In this document: piece by piece, positions 56,241 to 64,000 of the stretch
Layout of the letters: each line of letters opens with the position of its first letter
Position numbering within the stretch: position 1 is the stretch's first letter
From: Microtetraspora malaysiensis
Lineage (GTDB): Bacteria; Actinomycetota; Actinomycetes; Streptosporangiales; Streptosporangiaceae
DNA length: 64,000 nt
Reading direction: 5' to 3'
NCBI RefSeq assembly: GCF_001528665.1
Contig: NZ_BBYJ01000030.1
Span: forward strand, 1-64,000
Notes under the pieces: model-generated
The model's input: the letters and a program-made list of their open reading frames with translations, nothing else
What the model was told of the DNA's origin: nothing
Databases searched by the model: none
Position numbers and translations under genes: made by a program

Positions 56241-56355
56241 GGACCGGTTACCTGGCCAAGGTTACGTGACGGCCCCTAGCATCGGGGTTCCCCGGTCCCG
56301 CCTCTCGGATGCCCCCACCGCGACGGACGCCCGGCCGACTCTCGACGGAGCCCGC

Positions 56356-57318
56356 GTGCCCACGATCGACCCCCGACGTCTCCTCGTCCTCCGTGCCTTC
56401 GTGCTGTCCGACTCGGTCACCGCGACCGCGGCGGCGCTGCACCTGACGCCGTCCGCGGTGTCGCAGCAGCTCGCGGCGCTCGAGCGCGAGGTCGGCCACT
56501 CGCTCGTCGTACGCACGGGGCGCAAGCTGGCGCTCACGCCGGCCGGGCGCATCCTCGCCGGGCACGCCGAGGAGATCAGCTCCCGGCTGAAGATCGCCGA
56601 GGCCGACCTGGCCGCGCACGCGGGCGGTGTCCTCGGGCAGCTCCGGATCGGCGCCTTCCCCACGGCGATCAGCTGGTTGGTGGCACCCGCCATCGTCGAG
56701 CTGCGCCGCCAGGCGCCGGGCGTCGACGTCACAGTCATCGACGCGGAGGTGCACATGAGCCACCGGATGCTGATGCGCGGCGATATCGACGTGACCGTCA
56801 GCCTGGAGTACGAGTCCGACCCCGAGCGCGACTCCCCCGACATCGTGAAGTTCCCGCTCTACATCGAGCGGTTCAAGGCCGTCCTCCCCCACGCGCACCC
56901 GCTGGCCGGCGAGGAGGGCATCGCGCTCACCCAGCTCACCGAGGACGGCTGGATCATGCCCTCACCCGGTAACCCGTGCCGCACGATGGTGCTGCAGGCG
57001 TGCGCCGAGCTCGGCTTCCACCCGCCGATCACCCACGTTTTGGACGACTACCGCGCCGCGCTGGCGCTGGTCGCCGCCGAGGCGGGGATCTGCCTGGTGC
57101 CGGAGTCCGCGCTCTCCGCCCGCGACTCCGACTGGGTGACGATCCTGCCTACGCGCGGCATCGCGCCGCTGCGCAAGGTGATCATGACGACGCGGCGCGA
57201 CAACCAGGGCCACCCCGTCGTACGCGCGGGGCTGGAGGCGATGCGGGCCGCCGTCGCCGCGCCGGACTCGGAGATCTACGGCCCGCTCGCGCGGTCCGAC
57301 ACCTTCAGCGTCGAGTGA
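56356..57318 (+). CDS. LysR-family transcriptional regulator
   Basis: 320 residues. HTH RAFVLSDSVTATAAALHLTPSAVSQQLAALEREVG, then a substrate-binding domain of two lobes. GTG 56356 is preferred with GGAG ahead; upstream frame does not look like LysR. It overlaps the 3' end of the hydrolase gene by 14 bp, tail to tail. It may control the peptide-importer operon across this junction, though LysR genes usually sit divergent from their targets. Confidence 0.9.
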   Translation: MPTIDPRRLLVLRAFVLSDSVTATAAALHLTPSAVSQQLAALEREVGHSLVVRTGRKLALTPAGRILAGHAEEISSRLKIAEADLAAHAGGVLGQLRIGAFPTAISWLVAPAIVELRRQAPGVDVTVIDAEVHMSHRMLMRGDIDVTVSLEYESDPERDSPDIVKFPLYIERFKAVLPHAHPLAGEEGIALTQLTEDGWIMPSPGNPCRTMVLQACAELGFHPPITHVLDDYRAALALVAAEAGICLVPESALSARDSDWVTILPTRGIAPLRKVIMTTRRDNQGHPVVRAGLEAMRAAVAAPDSEIYGPLARSDTFSVE

Positions 57319-58153
57319 CGGCTCCGGCCGACGGCGCGTTCTCGCGGAGGAAGGCGTCGACGTGCCGGTGGTACTCGTCCGGCTTGTCGCGGCGCACGCA
57401 GTGGTGGGCACCCTCGATCACGACGACGTCGAATCCGGGCGCGACGGCCGTGAGGCGCTCACGGGAGTGCTTGTCGACGATGACGTCGCCGGTGCCGGTG
57501 ACGAGCAGCGCCGGTACGCCGGCCGGGCCGACCGTGATCTGCCGCGCGGTCGGCGTCCAGATCCGGCGCTTCTCATGGAGCCGCTGCTCCATGTAGTCGG
57601 TGTCGACGGCCTTCATCGCCTCGGCGAGCGGACGCAGCTCCTGCTCCGCCCAGTGGGGATTGAGCTCGCGCTGCATGTCCATGAGCTCCTCGACCGACGC
57701 CGTGTCGGCGTAGTCGAAGGGGTCCTTGGGGGGCTGCTCGACGCTGAGCCACGGGTTGGGACCGGCCTCCGGCACCCACCACGGCGGGTCCTCGAGCACG
57801 ACGCCGGCCACGAGGTGCGGGGCGTCGGCGGCGACGAAGGCGGCGATCCGCGCGCCCATGGAGTGCCCGACGATGAGCGTCTTGCGCCCGGTCTCGTCGA
57901 GCATGTCCTTGAGGATGTCGATCGCGTCCTGCACCATCACGTCGGTGGACGGAACGCCCTCGTGCTCGGGCAGACGGCTGGGCGACTTCCCATGGCCCCG
58001 CGCGTCCGGCGCCACGATGTGGTAGTCACCGCCCCAGCGGTCGACGGCGTCGCCGAAGCACGCGCCGGACTCCACGGCGCCGTGCAGGATGAGGATGGCG
58101 GGCGCATCTGCTGCGTCCCGCCCGTATTCTCGGACGAACAGGTCGGTTCCCAC
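57305..58153 (-). CDS. Alpha/beta-hydrolase
   Basis: 282 residues. HGAVESG (oxyanion), nucleophile Ser in GHSMG, Asp in GTGDVIV and His in GAHHC make the triad. PDARGHGKS is common in the family. It hydrolyses esters or amides. It is the last gene of the importer operon, 121 bp after the second ATPase, and its product may act on the imported compound. GTG 58153 has AAGGA close by. Confidence 0.88.
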   Translation of the reverse strand: MGTDLFVREYGRDAADAPAILILHGAVESGACFGDAVDRWGGDYHIVAPDARGHGKSPSRLPEHEGVPSTDVMVQDAIDILKDMLDETGRKTLIVGHSMGARIAAFVAADAPHLVAGVVLEDPPWWVPEAGPNPWLSVEQPPKDPFDYADTASVEELMDMQRELNPHWAEQELRPLAEAMKAVDTDYMEQRLHEKRRIWTPTARQITVGPAGVPALLVTGTGDVIVDKHSRERLTAVAPGFDVVVIEGAHHCVRRDKPDEYHRHVDAFLRENAPSAGAVTRR

Positions 58154-58274
58154 GTGTCCTTCTTCAGTACTCTGTCGCGCCGGCCTCCGGCCGGCTCACG
58201 ACGGGGTGGTCGTTCGGTGAGTCATGTTCATGATCGTGGCACGCCTGGTCGGCGTCGCGCAACGCTCCCGCAGG

Positions 58275-59063
58275 TCAGGCGGGCAGCTCCGCCTCCGGTG
58301 TCGCCTCGACCAGCGCGCGCGTGCAGGGGTGCTGTGGGGAGCGGAAGATCTCGTCGGACGGGCCGGTCTCGACGATGCGGCCGCGCTGCATGACGGCGAC
58401 GCGGTCGCTGTAGAGCCGGATCACCGCCAGGTCGTGGCTGACGTGGAGGAACGAGATCCCCTGGTCGCGTTGCAGGTCGGCCAGCAGGTTGAGGATCTGG
58501 GCACGCACCGACACGTCGAGCGCCGAGGTCGGCTCGTCCGCGATGATCAGGTCCGGCTTGAGGGCGAGCGCGCGCGCCACGGCGACGCGCTGGAGCTGCC
58601 CGCCGGACGCCTCGTGCGGGTAGCGCCCCAGGTAGTCGGCCCCGAGGCCGACCGACTCCAGCAGCGCGACCAGCTCGGCGGTCGACGTCGTCTCGCCGTG
58701 CGCACGGAAGACGTTCTCCAGCGTCTGCCGCACGGTCTGCCGCGGGTTCAGCGACGCCAACGGGTCCTGGAAGACCATGGCGACGTTGCGCCGCAGCCGC
58801 CGCAGTCCTCGCCGACTGAGGCCGGCGACGTCCTGCCCGTCCGTACGGACGGTGCCGGACGTCGGCACCACCAGGCCGTTGGCCATCCGCGCCAGCGTGG
58901 ACTTGCCCGAGCCGGACTCGCCGACCAGGCCGAGCGCCTCGCCCCGCTCGACGTGGAGCGAGACGCCGTCGACGGCGAGGAAGCCCTTGCGCCGGCGGCC
59001 GAAGCCACCGGCGGTGCGGTAGCGCTTGCTGACGTCGGTCATCTCCAGGATCGGCTCGCTCAC
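58275..59063 (-). CDS. Oligopeptide-type ABC importer, second ATP-binding protein (OppF/DppF)
   Basis: 262 residues. Walker A GESGSGKST, signature SGGQLQRVAVA, Walker B LIIADEPTSALD. The OppF-type region VFQDPLASLNPRQTV is present. GTG 59063 overlaps the previous stop (GTGA) and follows AGGAGG. It pairs with the upstream ATPase to power uptake. Confidence 0.93.
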   Translation of the reverse strand: MSEPILEMTDVSKRYRTAGGFGRRRKGFLAVDGVSLHVERGEALGLVGESGSGKSTLARMANGLVVPTSGTVRTDGQDVAGLSRRGLRRLRRNVAMVFQDPLASLNPRQTVRQTLENVFRAHGETTSTAELVALLESVGLGADYLGRYPHEASGGQLQRVAVARALALKPDLIIADEPTSALDVSVRAQILNLLADLQRDQGISFLHVSHDLAVIRLYSDRVAVMQRGRIVETGPSDEIFRSPQHPCTRALVEATPEAELPA

Positions 59064-60094
59064 CGGGCGACCTCCTGCGGTGCGGGGAGACGATCGAGGT
59101 GGCAGGCCGCAAGGTGCAGGCCGCCGCCCTCGCTGGTCGGGCGGACGGTGGGCAGCGGCGCCTCGACGACACAGCGCTCGCCGACCTGGTCCGCGAGGCC
59201 GCAGCGCGGCGCGAAGGCGCAACCCGGCCCGGCGTCGCGCAGCGACGTGGGTGCGCCGGGGATGGCGCGGAGCCGGGTCCGCTCCCCGCCAGTGTGGAGC
59301 CGGGCGTCCAGCCGCGGCGTGGCCGCGCGGAGACCGGCGGTGTACGGGTGGGCGGGCTGATCGAAGATGTCGCGGAGGCTGCCGTACTCGGCCTGACGGC
59401 CGGCGTACAGCACGAGGACGTCGTCCGCCGCGCTCCCCACCACCCCGAAGTCGTGGCTGATCAGGAGCATCGCCATGCCGTACTCCCGCTGGAGCTCGCG
59501 GAGCAGGGCCAGGATCTGCGCCTGCACCGTCACGTCGAGCGCGGTGGTCGGCTCGTCGGCGATGAGGAGCGCCGGCCGGTTCACCAGAGCCATCGCGATC
59601 ATCGCGCGTTGCCGCATGCCGCCGGAGAACTCGTGCGGGAAGCGGCGTACGGCGTCCGCGGGCTCGGGGATGCCGACCCGGTCGAGCATCTCGACCGCAC
59701 GGGCCCGCGCAGCGCGGCGGGTGACCGACGGGTTGTGCAGGCGGACCGCCTGGGCGATGTGCGCGCCGACGTCGAGGTACGGACTGAGCGCGGACATCGA
59801 GTCCTGGAACACCATGGCCACGTCGAAGCCGCGGGCCCGGCGCAGCTCGCGCTCGTCGGCGGAGAGCATCTCCCGGCCCGCGACGACGATCCGGCCCCGG
59901 GCGCTCGCCCCGCGCGGCAGCAGCCGCATGATCGCCCGGCCGGTGATCGTCTTGCCCGACCCCGACTCGCCGACCACGGCGAGCGTGCGGCCGCCGTCCA
60001 GACTCACAGAGAGGTCCCGGACCACATCGGCGGTGACGCCGCCGCTGGTGAACGAGACGCACAGGTCCTCGACCTGGAGTACGGGGTCAGGCAC
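59060..60094 (-). CDS. Oligopeptide-type ABC importer, first ATP-binding protein (OppD/DppD)
   Basis: 344 residues. Walker A GESGSGKTI, FQDSMSALSPYL, signature SGGMRQRAMIA, Walker B LLIADEPTTALD. The C-terminal FeS-like motif CAFAPRCGLADQVGERC is found in OppD/DppD proteins and marks transporters of the peptide/nickel family. Overlaps the permease stop by 8 bp. Confidence 0.93.
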   Translation of the reverse strand: MPDPVLQVEDLCVSFTSGGVTADVVRDLSVSLDGGRTLAVVGESGSGKTITGRAIMRLLPRGASARGRIVVAGREMLSADERELRRARGFDVAMVFQDSMSALSPYLDVGAHIAQAVRLHNPSVTRRAARARAVEMLDRVGIPEPADAVRRFPHEFSGGMRQRAMIAMALVNRPALLIADEPTTALDVTVQAQILALLRELQREYGMAMLLISHDFGVVGSAADDVLVLYAGRQAEYGSLRDIFDQPAHPYTAGLRAATPRLDARLHTGGERTRLRAIPGAPTSLRDAGPGCAFAPRCGLADQVGERCVVEAPLPTVRPTSEGGGLHLAACHLDRLPAPQEVAR

Positions 60095-61073
60095 GGCGGA
60101 TCCTCGGATCGAGAAGCGGCATCAGCAGGTCGGCGATCAGGTTGCCGACGATGATGAGGAAGGCGGAGAAGAGCGTCACCCCGACGACGATGCTCAGGTC
60201 GGCCTCGTTCACGGCGGACAGCAGCAGGTCGCCGAGTCCGTGCAGGCTGAACACCCTCTCCGCGATCACCGACCCGCCCAGGAGCGCGGTGACGTCGAGC
60301 GCGAACATCGCCGCGACCGGCACCATCACGCCGCGGACGGCGTGCCGGTTCACCTGCCGGGTCGACGCGCCGCGCGCGGTCATCGCGACGAGGTGGTCGG
60401 CCGAGAGCTCGTTGAGGAGCTGGGTGCGGGTGACCCGGATGTAGCCGGCGGCGAGGATGAACGACAGCACCATCCACGGGCCGATCAGGTGCCAGGCCCA
60501 GTCCGTCGGTGACTCCGAGAACGACACGAAGCCGGAGTACGGCAGCGCGTTGAGCATGAAGCCGAAGACCTGGACGACGAGCAGGCCGACGAGGAAGGTC
60601 GGCACTGACAGCCCGAACATCGCGAAGCCGGTCGAGAACCGGTCGACGATCCCGCCCTTGCGTATCGCCGACAACGCGCCGAGGCCGATGCCCACGACGA
60701 GGCACAGGACGGCCGCGCCGAGCGCGAGCGACAACGTGACGGGCAGCCGCTCGGCGATGAGCGTCGTGACGTCGCTGCGGTTCGGGAATGAGTAGCCGAA
60801 GCAGGGCGCGTCGCAGTGCACCTGCTGGGCGCCCTCGCCGTACGTACGGCCGACGAAGAGGCCCTTCACGAACTCGGTGTACTGCCACACCGCGCTCTGG
60901 TCGGTCTGCATGTAGGCGCTGACCTTGGCCCGGGTCTCGGGCGGGCACGGCTTGCCGCACATGGCGCGGGCCGGGTCCTTCGAGGCCCCGAAGAAGAGGG
61001 CTATCGTCACGAAGGCGATCGCGAGGAGCATGAACACCGCGGTGACCATGCGGCGGGCGATATAGACGATCAT
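60087..61073 (-). CDS. Oligopeptide-type ABC importer, permease (DppB type)
   Basis: 328 residues, six helices. It begins MIVYIARRMVTAVFMLLAIAFVTIALFF and carries the EAA-like loop DHLVAMTARGASTRQVNRHAV. A periplasmic-like loop after helix 1 has three Cys (CGKPCPPETR, CDAPCFGY). The next permease overlaps by 4 bp. Confidence 0.92.
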   Translation of the reverse strand: MIVYIARRMVTAVFMLLAIAFVTIALFFGASKDPARAMCGKPCPPETRAKVSAYMQTDQSAVWQYTEFVKGLFVGRTYGEGAQQVHCDAPCFGYSFPNRSDVTTLIAERLPVTLSLALGAAVLCLVVGIGLGALSAIRKGGIVDRFSTGFAMFGLSVPTFLVGLLVVQVFGFMLNALPYSGFVSFSESPTDWAWHLIGPWMVLSFILAAGYIRVTRTQLLNELSADHLVAMTARGASTRQVNRHAVRGVMVPVAAMFALDVTALLGGSVIAERVFSLHGLGDLLLSAVNEADLSIVVGVTLFSAFLIIVGNLIADLLMPLLDPRIRRA

Positions 61074-62029
61074 GCAGCATCCTCCGTGCGCACGTCGAGG
61101 ACGTCGCGGAGCGCGTCACCGGCGAGCGTGGCGCCGAATACGATCAGGAACACCACGGCGCCCGGGAAGAGCATGTACCAGACGTCCGCACCGCTGTAGA
61201 TCCACGACAGCGAGTCCGAGAGCAGCTTGCCGAGGTCGGGGACGTCTCCACGCAGGCCGACGCCGAGGAACGACAGTCCCGCGACGACGCTGACGTTGCC
61301 GGGCAGCGACATCGCGAACAGGACGACGACCAGGCCGAAGAGGTGCGGCAGCATCTCACGGCGGATGATCTGCCAGGGCGGAGCCCCGGTCGCGCGCGCC
61401 GCCTCGACGAAGGCGCGGGCGTTGATGGCGCCGGCCTGGGCGCCGATGATCCGGGCCGGAACGATCCAGCCGAAGAAGGCCAGTACCAGCACGAGGACCA
61501 GGCCCCGCGGCATCTCCGGTGGCACGATCGCCATGATCGCGATGACGAACATCAGGCCCGGGAAGCCGAACATGAAGTCGATCACCCGCCCCGCGACGGC
61601 GTTGAGCCAGCCGCCGAAGTACCCGGTCGCCGTACCGAGGACGGCGGCGAAGGCGATCGACAGGATGCTCGCCCCGAACGCGATGAACAGCGACGAGCGG
61701 ATGCCGTAGACGATCTGGGCGAACAGGTCGACGCCCGTCACCGGGATGACGCCGAGCCAGTGGTCGGCGCTGACGCCACCGAAGGCGCCCAGCGGACGGC
61801 CGCCGTCCGGGTCGAGCAGATCGGTGTGCAAGGTGCTCGGGTCCTGTCCCTCGATCCACACAAGCAGTGGGGCGCAGAGCCCCGCGACGAGCGGCACGAC
61901 CAGCATGACCAGGCCGGCGACGCCGGACCGCTTCCGGAGGAAGCGGCCGAGGACCGACTGCTTCCGGAGGAATCGGCGGAGGGCCGGCGTACCCCGGCCC
62001 TCCGTCTGCTGGATCTCAGCGATCGACAC
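61070..62029 (-). CDS. Oligopeptide-type ABC importer, permease (DppC type)
   Basis: 319 residues, six helices. The EAA loop is NARAFVEAARATGAPPWQIIRREMLPH. The N-terminus has an in-frame duplication, RRFLRKQSVLGRFLRKRSG (period 10 residues). GTG 62029 overlaps the solute-binding gene stop by 14 bp. Forms the channel with the DppB-type protein. Confidence 0.92.
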   Translation of the reverse strand: MSIAEIQQTEGRGTPALRRFLRKQSVLGRFLRKRSGVAGLVMLVVPLVAGLCAPLLVWIEGQDPSTLHTDLLDPDGGRPLGAFGGVSADHWLGVIPVTGVDLFAQIVYGIRSSLFIAFGASILSIAFAAVLGTATGYFGGWLNAVAGRVIDFMFGFPGLMFVIAIMAIVPPEMPRGLVLVLVLAFFGWIVPARIIGAQAGAINARAFVEAARATGAPPWQIIRREMLPHLFGLVVVLFAMSLPGNVSVVAGLSFLGVGLRGDVPDLGKLLSDSLSWIYSGADVWYMLFPGAVVFLIVFGATLAGDALRDVLDVRTEDAA

Positions 62030-63719
62030 GGACGACCAGCTCGTTCGCGAACGGCGGGTAGGCGGGGATGAAGTAGTTCTTGATCTTCGAACCGGCCAGG
62101 GCCTGCGTGCGCTGCACGAGGATCGGCACGATCGGGGCGTCCTCCATGATCTGCTTGTCGATCGCGGCCCACATCTCGGCGGCCTTGTCGAGGTTCGGCT
62201 CCGCGGTAGCGGCCTCGATCGCGGCGTCCACCTTGGGGTTGGAGAAATTCGAGGCGTTGCCGCCGCCGTTGCCGATCTCGCTCGACGCGAACAGCGGCTG
62301 GATGGTGCTCATGCCGCTCGGGAAGTCCGCTCCCCAGCCGTTCGTCGTCATGTCGTAGTCGCCGTCGGCGGACGAGATGAGCTCGTACCAGGTGTCGCCG
62401 TCAAGGCCCTTGAGCTCGACCTTGACGCCGACCCGCGCCAGCGAGTTCTTGATGCTCTGGGCTTCCTTCTCCTCGATCGCACTCACGTCGGTCGGGTAGG
62501 TCAGCGTGAGCTTCAGGTCGGAGACGCCGGCGGCGGCGAGCAGCTTCTTCGCCTTGTCGACGTTGCCGGTGTCACCGCCGTCGTACAGGTTGTACTCGGT
62601 GTAGCCGGGGATGCCGGGCGTCATGATGGTCGAGGTGATCTGGCCGCCGAACTTCGGGCCGCCGTACACGCTCTGCAGCTCGGCCTTGTTGATCGCGTAG
62701 TTGATCGCCTGCCGCACGCGGACGTCGGAGAGGACCGGGCGCTTGACGTTCATGGCGAGGTAGCGGAAGTAGCCCGACGGGCTGTTGGCCATGCGGGTGG
62801 AGATCGACGGGTCGGACTCGATCCGCTGGAACTGCGCCGGCGAGATGAGCGCGTTGCTGATCGCGGTCTTGTCCTCGCCCTTGTCGTCGATGAGGCGCTG
62901 CACGATCGTGTCGTTGTTCAGGCCCATGTCGAGGACGATCTTGTCCGGGCCGGCGAACCGGACCTGGTCGGTGTCGGCCTTCCAGTTCGGGTTGCGTTCC
63001 AGCACCGCCTGCGAGCCCTTGCGGAAGCTCGTCACCTGGTACGGGCCGCTGGCGACCGGGTGCTCGCCGTACGTCTCCGGCTCGGTGTCGGCCGCAGCCG
63101 GCACCGGCGCGAAGGCCGGCATGCTGACGATCCACGGCCAGTTGCCGAACGGGCGCGTCAGGTGGAAGACGATCTTGTGGTCGTCGACGACCTCGATGGA
63201 GTCGAGCTCCTTGCCGTCGTACGGGCCGTCGTAGTCGGTGCCGCCGACCAACAGCGTCTTGTGGTAGCCGAGGCCACCCTGGAACATCGGCGCGAACGAC
63301 CGCTCGACGCCGTACTTCACGTCCTGCGCGGTGATCGGGCTGCCGTCGGAGAACTTCAGGCCCTCCTGCAGCGTGAAGGTCCACGTCTTGCCGCCGTCGT
63401 CCGTCGTACCGGTGTCGGTGGCGAGGTCCGGCACGAGGACCGTGTCCTTGTCCGGGAACGTCTGCCACGACGTCAGCCCGCGGTGCACCCACCGCAGCCG
63501 GGTGGTCGGCACCATCTGCGCCTTGGCGGTCTCGAAGGACTCGGTCGCGCGCCGCGAGAGGTAGTGCAGGGTCCCGCCCTGGGGCACGGACTCGAGCGCC
63601 GTCGTGTTCTTGTCCTTCGTCGGCTCGGTGGACTGCGAGTTCGCGTTGCAGCCCGCCATCACGAGGGCCAGGACGAGCGCGAGCCCTGCGGGCACCACTC
63701 TCCGGGATCGGTTCGCCAT
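62016..63719 (-). CDS. Peptide-type solute-binding lipoprotein (SBP_5)
   Basis: 567 residues. Signal peptide with lipobox LVMAGC (Cys24 lipidated). The SBP_5 fold includes GKTWTFTLQEGLKFSDGSPITAQDVKYGVER and RQAINYAINKAEL. It captures a peptide or other ligand outside the cell for the permeases. First gene of the operon; strong expression is expected. The ligand cannot be told from sequence. Confidence 0.93.
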   Translation of the reverse strand: MANRSRRVVPAGLALVLALVMAGCNANSQSTEPTKDKNTTALESVPQGGTLHYLSRRATESFETAKAQMVPTTRLRWVHRGLTSWQTFPDKDTVLVPDLATDTGTTDDGGKTWTFTLQEGLKFSDGSPITAQDVKYGVERSFAPMFQGGLGYHKTLLVGGTDYDGPYDGKELDSIEVVDDHKIVFHLTRPFGNWPWIVSMPAFAPVPAAADTEPETYGEHPVASGPYQVTSFRKGSQAVLERNPNWKADTDQVRFAGPDKIVLDMGLNNDTIVQRLIDDKGEDKTAISNALISPAQFQRIESDPSISTRMANSPSGYFRYLAMNVKRPVLSDVRVRQAINYAINKAELQSVYGGPKFGGQITSTIMTPGIPGYTEYNLYDGGDTGNVDKAKKLLAAAGVSDLKLTLTYPTDVSAIEEKEAQSIKNSLARVGVKVELKGLDGDTWYELISSADGDYDMTTNGWGADFPSGMSTIQPLFASSEIGNGGGNASNFSNPKVDAAIEAATAEPNLDKAAEMWAAIDKQIMEDAPIVPILVQRTQALAGSKIKNYFIPAYPPFANELVVRVDR

Positions 63720-64000
63720 AGATCGCGCTTCCTATGAGGCGGTCCCGATCGGCCGGGTCCGCTTTGGATCTCAGGAAGGGAGTCTGTTGGCGGGCGAGAG
63801 CGCGCGTCCATCGAGGAGTTCTACAGGGGACCTTTCAGAAAATCTGAAAGATCACGGAGATTTGCGCGCGCGGCGTCCACGATAGTCCGGCGGTCCCGGT
63901 GGCTGGAAGACCGCGGCGTACGGGGCGAACCCCCAAACCTACGAGTTCGGGGGTTCTTGTTTCGGTGCTGGTGCGACGCGCCGCTCAGCGGTCGCACCCT
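63720..64000. promoter_or_regulatory. Importer promoter region with palindrome CTTTCAGA-AAA-TCTGAAAG
   Basis: Perfect 8-bp arms at 63832-63839 and 63843-63850, 113 bp before the lipoprotein start, likely a regulator site. Further out GAACCCCC (63927-63934) pairs with GGGGGTTC (63949-63956) followed by TTGTTT, a terminator on the plus strand for a gene not in this window. No coding frame is clear in this stretch. Confidence 0.55.

Noticed and set aside
61746-63737. 663-codon plus-strand frame opposite the binding lipoprotein
   Set aside because: Antisense of a clear SBP_5 gene.

Overview
This window is chromosomal DNA from a high-GC, filamentous-type actinomycete. Codons strongly prefer G or C in the third position, GTG and TTG starts are common, and ribosome sites read AGGAGG. 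Several gene families point to the Streptosporangiales/Streptomycetales branch: CsoR with CopZ, GlpR/SepX with Glp, DUF1876, CtaG with DUF2243, and FmdB. An exact genus cannot be read from the sequence; Streptosporangiaceae is my best guess.

Layout. 1-7500 is a copper-handling block: csoR, copZ, a secreted His-rich protein and copA form one operon, followed by an MFS exporter, two more CopZ chaperones and an FAD-dependent reductase. Six 17-bp CsoR-like boxes (ATACC-N7-GGTAT) sit upstream of four of these transcription units. 7573-8889 holds two broken genes. 8950-13344 has a membrane protein, a LysE exporter with a divergent Lrp regulator, a phosphoesterase and a GAF-domain regulator. The regulator diverges from an aldehyde oxidation operon (13513-17687: aldehyde dehydrogenase, DUF779, a Cys4 protein, acyl-CoA synthetase). 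17850-23266 carries an RNA-repair group (RtcB, archease and an Rnl2-type RNA ligase) beside a kinase-like protein. 23467-26814 is an ABC exporter plus two-component system, all overlapping by 4 bp, behind a 24-bp palindrome. 26953-34631 is accessory: a Cys-rich secreted peptide, a PRPP synthetase paralogue, a dehydrogenase, a KdpD-like protein that has lost its phosphorylatable His, and small DUF1540, DUF1876 and SepF-like proteins.

34643-41414 has an MFS exporter, a DsbA-like protein, an aldo/keto reductase, an epimerase, and a TetR repressor with two perfect operators in front of an NTF2-like protein. 41902-51169 is conserved actinobacterial core: tRNA-Ala, glpR, rimJ, the molybdopterin genes mogA-moaC-moeA/glp, galU, 5-formyl-THF cyclo-ligase, a cation/proton antiporter, FmdB, MTA phosphorylase and a SAF-domain protein. 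51336-55064 holds CtaG, DUF2243 with a collagen-like tail, a secreted M15 peptidase and a proline-rich membrane protein. A tRNA-Arg is followed by a decayed IS630-type transposase. 56356-63719 is a LysR regulator and a complete oligopeptide-type ABC importer operon ending in an alpha/beta hydrolase.

No CRISPR array, intact mobile element, rRNA or secondary-metabolite core gene was seen. The observations most worth following are the copper regulon with its reductase, the KdpD-like protein without a kinase core, and the two-ligase RNA-repair group.
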